The position numbers and the translations under genes are program-made. DNA of 10,973 bases from JACZSB01 sp965372015 (GTDB lineage: Bacteria; Fidelibacterota; Marinisomatia; SCGC-AAA003-L08; TS1B11). The notes under the pieces were generated by a model that was not told the origin of the DNA, searched no databases, and worked only from the letters and a program-made list of their open reading frames with translations. Shown in pieces: positions 6,313 to 10,973 of the stretch. Numbering within the stretch: the stretch's first letter is position 1; each line of letters opens with the position of its first letter. The DNA lies in NCBI GenBank assembly GCA_965372015.1, contig CBDVAP010000106.1, positions 1 to 10,973 of the forward strand. The letters run 5' to 3'.

Positions 6313-7710
6313 ATGCGTCTATGTCTGGTATATTTCTGCTGGCTGTCCTGCCTCCCGCTGGCTGCTTCCCCGCTCACTATTGAACTGGGTGACGGCGTCA
6401 GCGTTGAACCGGTGTTTTTTGGCATGCACCGCACCGATGGGGGTACCTGGACAGCGGAAGACCGGCCCATTAACTTCGCCGGGTGGGGTGTGCGAGGCGC
6501 CGGACAGTTCGGCCGTTGGGAAATATCCACCGAACTGGTGCTGATGCGGTTTTTCAATTTGGGAGAATTGCCTAACCGCTTCTCGCCTGAACAGGGCTTT
6601 TCATGGGAGTCCAGCCCGACCGGTGAGCTTGACACCGACTATACTACCCTGATGATGGCCTACCGGGCCGGTGGTTTTGTGGCTCAGGCCGGGAAGTATT
6701 CCAGCACTTGGGGCCCCGGCATACACTCCCTGACCATCTCGGAGAAACCGCCCACCTACCCCCAGTTTGGCTTCGACTGGGACCTGGGGCGACGCCTGCG
6801 CTTCCGCTATACCCACGCCGATTTGCACAGTGGCATCCAGGATGAAAAATGGATCAGTTCGGGCCCGGGCACTGACACGCGCCGTTTCTATCTCAGCCGC
6901 TACCTCGTAGCCCACCGCCTGGAAGTCGATCTGCCTAAAGGTTTTACGCTGGCGCTCAATGAGGCGGTGGTTTACGGCGAGCGGGGCATCGAAACCATCT
7001 ACCTGCTGCCGTTTGTCTCGTTCTGGTCGTCCCAGCATTACCTGGGTGATCTGGACAATACCCAGATCAGCGTCGATCTTACCTGGATGCCAACCACAAA
7101 GTTGCGTCTGTACGGGGTATTCCTCATGACGGAGTGGACCGCGCAGATCACATTTGATGAAGCCAATCACAATTGGTTCGCCTGGCAGGGAGGAGCGGAA
7201 GCCCGCTCCCTAGTCCTACCGCAGGATCGCCTGTCTTTCGAGGCCAGCTGGACCGACCACCGGGTCTACCGCCATAGGTTCCCCATCAACGACTTTTACA
7301 GCCACGATTACCCCGTGGGGCACTGGATGGGGCCTCACGCCCAATCCCTGTTGCTGGCCTATGACTTCGATCTGCTGGGCTTCCGCTGGTTGGCGGCCGG
7401 GGGTTATGTCAAGCGGGGGGAATTGACCGACTCGCTGATAATCCACCAATACCAGACGATCCCTGATAAACGTTTCGCCGGCGAAACCGAGACCCGCCGG
7501 TCGTTGGAACTGACCGTGGCTCGCCAGGTCTGGGACCGCCTTTGGATTGAGCTGGCAGTCAGCCGCCTTTGGTGGGATAACGCCGGCTTCCAGCCCACCG
7601 AACCCGATGTGGCAACCTGGGGAGATATTGAAAAATTTACTGTCAGTGCCGGATTTTATTACAACTTCGACTTACCCGGATATAACATCACGCGGCTGCT
7701 GAAACGGTAG
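6313..7710 (+). CDS. Wzi-like capsule-assembly outer-membrane protein
   Basis: Proteins of the Wzi capsule-assembly family are outer-membrane barrels that help retain or organise polysaccharide at the cell surface. This 465-residue protein has a short signal peptide (MRLCLVYFCWLSCLPLAASP, cut near residue 18-19). It is followed by tryptophan- and tyrosine-rich beta strands. Segments resembling the family are KYSSTWGPG at 128-136, the central LNEAVVYGERG at 215-225, and LLPFVSFWSSQHYLGDLDN at 231-249, with the acidic GDLDN turn followed by a strand. I assign the family from this pattern and from the surrounding polysaccharide genes, not from an alignment. AAGGAG at 6301-6306 is a clear ribosome binding site six bases before the ATG. 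The gene starts 39 bp after the receptor-like gene and is probably co-transcribed with it. The protein ends in a short basic tail (NITRLLKR) beyond the last predicted strand. If the family is wrong, it is still a secreted barrel protein. Confidence 0.72.
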   Translation: MRLCLVYFCWLSCLPLAASPLTIELGDGVSVEPVFFGMHRTDGGTWTAEDRPINFAGWGVRGAGQFGRWEISTELVLMRFFNLGELPNRFSPEQGFSWESSPTGELDTDYTTLMMAYRAGGFVAQAGKYSSTWGPGIHSLTISEKPPTYPQFGFDWDLGRRLRFRYTHADLHSGIQDEKWISSGPGTDTRRFYLSRYLVAHRLEVDLPKGFTLALNEAVVYGERGIETIYLLPFVSFWSSQHYLGDLDNTQISVDLTWMPTTKLRLYGVFLMTEWTAQITFDEANHNWFAWQGGAEARSLVLPQDRLSFEASWTDHRVYRHRFPINDFYSHDYPVGHWMGPHAQSLLLAYDFDLLGFRWLAAGGYVKRGELTDSLIIHQYQTIPDKRFAGETETRRSLELTVARQVWDRLWIELAVSRLWWDNAGFQPTEPDVATWGDIEKFTVSAGFYYNFDLPGYNITRLLKR

Positions 7711-7765
7711 TCGTAGGCTGTTTTGCCGAACACTCCTGTTGTAGCCGGCCGCCTGAATCAACGTG

Positions 7766-7772
7766 AAGGAGG
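7766..7772 (+). promoter_or_regulatory. Ribosome binding site fixing the porin start
   Basis: AAGGAGG is a perfect match to the Shine-Dalgarno core, five bases before the ATG at 7778-7780. It overlaps an in-frame GTG at 7763 that would otherwise lengthen the protein by five residues, so the ATG is the true start. Confidence 0.85.
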
Positions 7773-7777
7773 TTATA

Positions 7778-8800
7778 ATGGGTACCGCTCACAAGCACAT
7801 CATCGGAATCCTGGTATTCCTGGGTGGCGCCGGGGTCCTGTCAGCCCAGCCCGAATTCCAGTTTACCCTGCAGACTTGGGCGACCTCCACCTTGGATCGC
7901 CGCGCCGGCTCCACCTATGGACAGCTGGGGTTCGGGGTACGGCGGGCTCGCCTGCGGGGGCGCATGGCGCAAGGCAGGGCCTCAGCCTTTATTCAATATG
8001 AGGCCGCCTCTCCCAAACTGATGAACGCCCGCCTCGACTACGCCTGGAAGGATAATTTCACCTTGCGCCTGGGACGCTTTATCGGGCCCGGCAGCCAAGC
8101 CGGCGCCCGCACGTCCCATACGGCTATAGATTTCGCTGAGCGCTCCATCGTGGGACGCTATTGGGCCTCGGCTGTTGCCCGCCCCGAAGGGCGTTCATTC
8201 GGCCTGGCGGCCCTGGGGCACACCAACCTGTTCCGTTACGAGATTATGGCCTCCAACGGTGATGGTGATCTCAACCTTAAGCCTTATAATACCGATTTTA
8301 GCAACTCAACCACCGGCCCCGGCCTCCGACCACAAATTGATCTAATGCTGATCGTTGACCAATGGTCGCCCATCGAGGTGGGGTTGCATATCGGGGTCCC
8401 CAACGAAAACCGGGTCAACGTGGGTTCTCTAACCGGCTATGCCTATTACCAGCCTCAGGACTACGAACCTGGTGCGGTCCGTGGCAAACTGGACCTGGCA
8501 ATGGTATTCGACCGAACCGGTCCGGTTGATAGCACCTTAGCTGGTATTGGATTTTGCGCTTTCTATAAGATCAATGATAACACGGAGATCGGCGTTGGTT
8601 ATGCCTTTTGGGACCCAGACCGAGCCGCTGATGGCGACGCAGTAGGTAACCTTACGGTCGGCGTAAACTACTCCCCTGACCCTCAGCGTTGGCAGGACAC
8701 TCTGTTCAAACTGGCGGTGACATACAAGACCACCGCGGCGTCAGGGGCCGCAGCGGACCCGCTTCTGATCCATCTTGTCTGGCAAGCCTATCTGCACTAG
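7778..8800 (+). CDS. Porin O/P-like outer-membrane barrel protein
   Basis: This is predicted to be an outer-membrane channel resembling the phosphate-selective porin O/P family. The 340-residue protein begins with a signal peptide (hydrophobic IIGILVFLGGAGVLS, cut after LSA near residue 23, mature QPEFQF). The segment from about 54 to 123 is the most family-like. It has paired strands GVRRARLRGRM and SAFIQYEAA, then ARLDYAW, FTLRLGRF and the FAERS motif at 119-123, as in porins where an F.ERS box follows the KLGKFK-type strand. Further amphipathic strands continue to a C-terminal LIHLVWQAYLH. Substrate preference cannot be read; many relatives are not phosphate-specific. The gene lies 67 bp after the Wzi-like gene on the same strand with a strong ribosome binding site. 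It may be the last gene of that operon, or separately expressed. It converges with the amidohydrolase gene across 41 bp. Confidence 0.7.
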   Translation: MGTAHKHIIGILVFLGGAGVLSAQPEFQFTLQTWATSTLDRRAGSTYGQLGFGVRRARLRGRMAQGRASAFIQYEAASPKLMNARLDYAWKDNFTLRLGRFIGPGSQAGARTSHTAIDFAERSIVGRYWASAVARPEGRSFGLAALGHTNLFRYEIMASNGDGDLNLKPYNTDFSNSTTGPGLRPQIDLMLIVDQWSPIEVGLHIGVPNENRVNVGSLTGYAYYQPQDYEPGAVRGKLDLAMVFDRTGPVDSTLAGIGFCAFYKINDNTEIGVGYAFWDPDRAADGDAVGNLTVGVNYSPDPQRWQDTLFKLAVTYKTTAASGAAADPLLIHLVWQAYLH

Positions 8801-8841
8801 GGCCTGCTTCCCTTTATTGTGGTCCCTCCACCAGGGGCGGC
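8801..8841. other. 41-bp convergent intergenic space
   Basis: Stop codons of the porin (plus) and the amidohydrolase (minus) face each other here. The only hairpin seen is a 4-bp stem CCCT/AGGG around a 5-base loop near 8824-8836, without a T-run on either side. A bidirectional intrinsic terminator would be expected at this place but is not convincing in the sequence. Confidence 0.35.
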
Positions 8842-10545
8842 CTATTCGGCTGGATACATCACCCGGCCGCCCACCACTGTGAGCACGACCTCAACCGACG
8901 GAATTTCCACCGGGTCTATGGTGAACAGGTCCTGGGATAGGGCCACGAAATCGGCCAGCTTACCCGCTTCCAATGTGCCGCTTTGCCGCTCGAAAAATCC
9001 GGCATAGGCGTTGTTGGCCGTATAGCAACGCAACGCCTCCTCTACTGTAATCTTTTCCTCTGGCACCCAGCCGTCCGGGTTCCGTCCGTCGATCGTGCGG
9101 CGGGTGACGGCGGCATAAATCCCCTCCAGGGGACTGAGGGGCGCCACTGTCCAGTCCGATCCGAACGACAGCCCGGCCTCCTGATCCAGCAGTGACCGGA
9201 AGGCGTAGGTGGTCTTGATCCGCTCGGGGCCGATACGCTTTTCCGCCCAGCGGCCGTCATCGATGGCGTGGTACGGTTGCATGGCCGGGATAATCCCCTG
9301 GGCTCCGAAACGGCCGATAGCCTTCCGGGTCAAATGCTGGGCGTGCTCGATGCGGAAGCGCCGGTCCCGGGGGGCGTTCTGCCCGGCCACGGCGGCATAG
9401 ACCTCCAGCAGCCAGTCGTTGGCCCGGTCGCCGATGGCGTGCACCGTCACGTGTAATCCAGCTTCGTCGGCGGCTTGGATCCAGGTGCGCAGTTGGGTGG
9501 TATCGGTGACCATCAAGCCGCTGGTCTGGGGCGCGTCATCGTAGGGTTGGTAGAACCAGGCGGTGGTTGAGCCCAGGGAACCATCCACAAAGCCCTTGAC
9601 GCCGCCCCAGCGCAACCAGTGGTCGCCCCGGCCCTCCGCCGCTATGAAATCCCGTAGCCGTTCCCAGGTGCTGATCGGCACCAGGGCGTATACCCGCTGT
9701 TTGAGCGCTCCCCGGTTCGCGGCCCGGCGGTAGGTCGCCAGATCACCCCAGCCGCCCATGTCGATTATCTGGGTGACACCCAGGGATACGGCGTGGTCCA
9801 TAGCGCGCACAAGGGCCTCATCGAGCTCCTGTTCACTGGGATTGGGCATGACCGCGTACATCAGCATCATGGCCTCGTCCTTCAAAATGCCGGTCGGTTG
9901 GCCGCTACCGGGATCGCGGACTATGGCGCCACCCTCGGGATCTGGGGTGGCGGTAGTAATTCCGGCCAGTTTCAAGGCCACGCTGTTGGCCAGGGCCATG
10001 TGGCCGTCCAACCGGCTGATGAATACCGGATTATCGCCGTTAACCTCATCGATCCAGTCCCGTTGGGGTAGTTCTCCACCCCATAGCTCGTGATCCCAGT
10101 CGCCGCCGGTGATCCAGCGGCCCGCTGGCAGTCCACGGGCGAAAAGACCCACCCGGCGGGCAAACTCCTCCCGTGAAGCCGCATTCCGCAGGTCCACGCT
10201 GGTCAGCTGCCGGCCACCGGGAATGAAATGGGTGTGATTGTCGATAAAACCTGGCACCACCAAACGGCCTTTAAGAGGCACTACCTTGGTATCGGGACCC
10301 TTCAGGGCCAATACCTCTTGGTCGCTGCCCACCCTCAAAATCTCAGCATGCCGGACAGCCAGGGCCTGTGCCCGGGGAGCGCCCGCCACCCCCGTCCAGA
10401 TGTTCCCACCGGTGAAAATGGTGTCCGGCGATCGGCTCTGTCCGCAACCCTCGAAACCGAGGGTAAAAAGCACCGCGATTACTAGCCGGATCAGTGGGCC
10501 CAGGTTCGGGCGACAATCCGTAATACTTTTAATAATGTGTTCCAT
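8842..10545 (-). CDS. Amidohydrolase 3 family metal-dependent hydrolase (YtcJ-like), probable lipoprotein
   Basis: This is a zinc- or iron-type amidohydrolase of unknown substrate; members of the family hydrolyse amides or related C-N bonds. It has 567 residues, normal for YtcJ-like proteins. The N-terminal small beta domain (about 41-98) leads into FIDNHTHF, with the metal-binding HxH at H104 and H106. The barrel continues with GGVKGFVDGSLGS (K317, the possible carboxylated lysine), VHAIGDRAN (H369), RIEHAQHL (H401) and FGSDW (D464), so the expected metal ligands are present. The C-terminus returns to the beta domain (LEAGKLADFVALS, 525-537). Residues 1-34 form a signal-like sequence ending FEGC. 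The Cys at 34 could be lipid-modified, but Phe at -3 and Glu at -2 make a poor lipobox, so lipoprotein status is unsure. TGAAGGGG lies seven bases before the ATG at 10545, supporting this start. The gene is divergent from a sodium:solute symporter, which might import its substrate or product. Confidence 0.88.
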   Translation of the reverse strand: MEHIIKSITDCRPNLGPLIRLVIAVLFTLGFEGCGQSRSPDTIFTGGNIWTGVAGAPRAQALAVRHAEILRVGSDQEVLALKGPDTKVVPLKGRLVVPGFIDNHTHFIPGGRQLTSVDLRNAASREEFARRVGLFARGLPAGRWITGGDWDHELWGGELPQRDWIDEVNGDNPVFISRLDGHMALANSVALKLAGITTATPDPEGGAIVRDPGSGQPTGILKDEAMMLMYAVMPNPSEQELDEALVRAMDHAVSLGVTQIIDMGGWGDLATYRRAANRGALKQRVYALVPISTWERLRDFIAAEGRGDHWLRWGGVKGFVDGSLGSTTAWFYQPYDDAPQTSGLMVTDTTQLRTWIQAADEAGLHVTVHAIGDRANDWLLEVYAAVAGQNAPRDRRFRIEHAQHLTRKAIGRFGAQGIIPAMQPYHAIDDGRWAEKRIGPERIKTTYAFRSLLDQEAGLSFGSDWTVAPLSPLEGIYAAVTRRTIDGRNPDGWVPEEKITVEEALRCYTANNAYAGFFERQSGTLEAGKLADFVALSQDLFTIDPVEIPSVEVVLTVVGGRVMYPAE

Positions 10546-10855
10546 AGAGTCGCCCCTTCAAGTAGGATTGCGAGTGGCCGGGGGATGGAGTCGTAACTAA
10601 AGTTAGGCCCGGCTTTCAGCCCCGCCCCAGCCGTAAATTTTCCGCTCCCGGGCTCTGGTGCTGGCCCCGGAGTCGCTCTTATTAGCGAAAAGCGTGCTTA
10701 GTTTTGCTGCCCGGGCCAGCGCTAAATTCCGCGTCTCGGGCCGGTTAGCAGTCTAAATTCCGCGCCTGACCGGGCCTCGCATCCGGCCAATGTCATACCA
10801 CCGCTGGTAATGCGCAAGTGAAACCGGGCTAAGGGCCCTAGTAGAGGAACTTTGC
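10546..10855. other. 310-bp divergent intergenic region with short degenerate repeats
   Basis: This GC-rich region separates the amidohydrolase (minus) from the symporter (plus) and should hold both promoters, though I see no strong hexamer pair. It contains a 12-bp exact direct repeat, CTAAATTCCGCG, at 10722-10733 and 10753-10764 (31-bp period). Weaker relatives are at 10633-10653 and around 10588 and 10699, each with a TAA-T core followed by CCGGGC-type bases. A small hairpin (TACCA, CCGC loop, TGGTA) lies at 10796-10809. An 8-bp palindrome, AGGGCCCT, lies at 10832-10839, shortly before the symporter ribosome binding site. No open frame of note was found. Confidence 0.45.
10722..10764. repeat. 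12-bp direct repeat pair, 31-bp period
   Basis: CTAAATTCCGCG occurs at 10722-10733 and again at 10753-10764. Each copy is followed after a few bases by a GGGCC-containing stretch, and copies start exactly 31 bp apart, about three helical turns. The spacing would put both copies on one face of the DNA. A regulator binding site is possible; so is a decayed non-coding repeat. Both readings are inference. Confidence 0.5.
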
Positions 10856-10973
10856 ATGCACTTAGCACTCCTGGATTGGCTGATTATCCTGGTATATCTC
10901 CTGGTCAGCCTGGGCATCGCGTTATACTATTCTCGCCGGGCCGGCGCCAGCACCGACGAGTTTTTCCTCAGTG
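10856..10973 (+). CDS. Sodium:solute symporter family protein, N-terminal part (cut by window edge)
   Basis: This is predicted to be a multi-pass inner-membrane secondary transporter of the SSS (SLC5-like) family, which takes up small solutes with Na+. Only 39 codons are present. They read MHLALLDWLIILVYLLVSLG, then IALYYSRRAGASTDEFFLS. One hydrophobic membrane helix (about residues 7-26) is followed by the S/RRA...STDEFFL segment that marks the first loop of this family. The ATG at 10856 is preceded by AGAGGAA at 10843-10849, a good ribosome binding site. The gene is divergent from the amidohydrolase. Substrate cannot be predicted from this fragment. Confidence 0.85.
   Translation, partial: MHLALLDWLIILVYLLVSLGIALYYSRRAGASTDEFFLS

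Noticed and set aside
6048..6635. Minus-strand open frame of about 195 codons across the receptor/Wzi junction
   Set aside because: The composition (Ser/Pro/Arg rich) is not protein-like, and it covers the ends of two well-supported plus-strand genes and a good ribosome binding site.

Overview
The window looks like chromosomal DNA from a Gram-negative bacterium. It is fairly GC-rich, packed with genes, and holds four predicted outer-membrane beta-barrel proteins, most with a recognisable N-terminal signal peptide, plus one probable lipoprotein. No rRNA, tRNA, insertion sequence, integrase or CRISPR array was seen. The style of the barrel proteins (a Wzi-like protein, a TonB-receptor-like protein without a clear TonB box, a porin O/P-like protein) would fit an environmental lineage such as the FCB group or Neomarinimicrobiota, but that placement is a guess from general resemblance.

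Left part (1-3424, all minus strand): surface-polysaccharide precursor genes. In transcription order they are a UDP-glucuronate decarboxylase (UDP-xylose synthase, 2420-3424), a membrane phosphoglycosyl transferase of the WcaJ/polyprenyl glycosylphosphotransferase type (720-2180), and the first 133 codons of UDP-glucose 6-dehydrogenase (1-400), which runs off the window. Together they would convert UDP-glucose to UDP-glucuronate and then UDP-xylose, and start glycan assembly on a lipid carrier. The gaps of 239 and 319 bases between them carry candidate regulatory DNA: a consensus -35 next to a 12-bp palindrome, and paired direct repeats.

Middle (about 3608-8800, all plus strand): an outer-membrane gene run divergent from the UDP-xylose synthase. 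It comprises a small unrecognised barrel protein, a TonB-dependent-receptor-like protein overlapping it by 4 bp (ATGA), a Wzi-like capsule-assembly protein 39 bp further on, and a porin O/P-like protein 52-67 bp after that. Wzi-family proteins hold capsular polysaccharide at the outer membrane, so the two divergent units plausibly serve the same surface glycan: synthesis on the left, outer-membrane handling on the right. This is inference from gene order.

Right part (8842-10973): a YtcJ-like amidohydrolase-3 enzyme on the minus strand, probably an exported lipoprotein, converges on the porin with only 41 bp between stop codons. Divergent from it, across about 310 bp of GC-rich DNA with short degenerate repeats, starts a sodium:solute symporter that is cut by the window end. 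The enzyme and transporter may form a small catabolic pair, but the substrate cannot be read from the sequence.

The most interesting area is the outer-membrane gene run and its divergent link to UDP-xylose synthesis. Nothing in the window is clearly a wholly new system.
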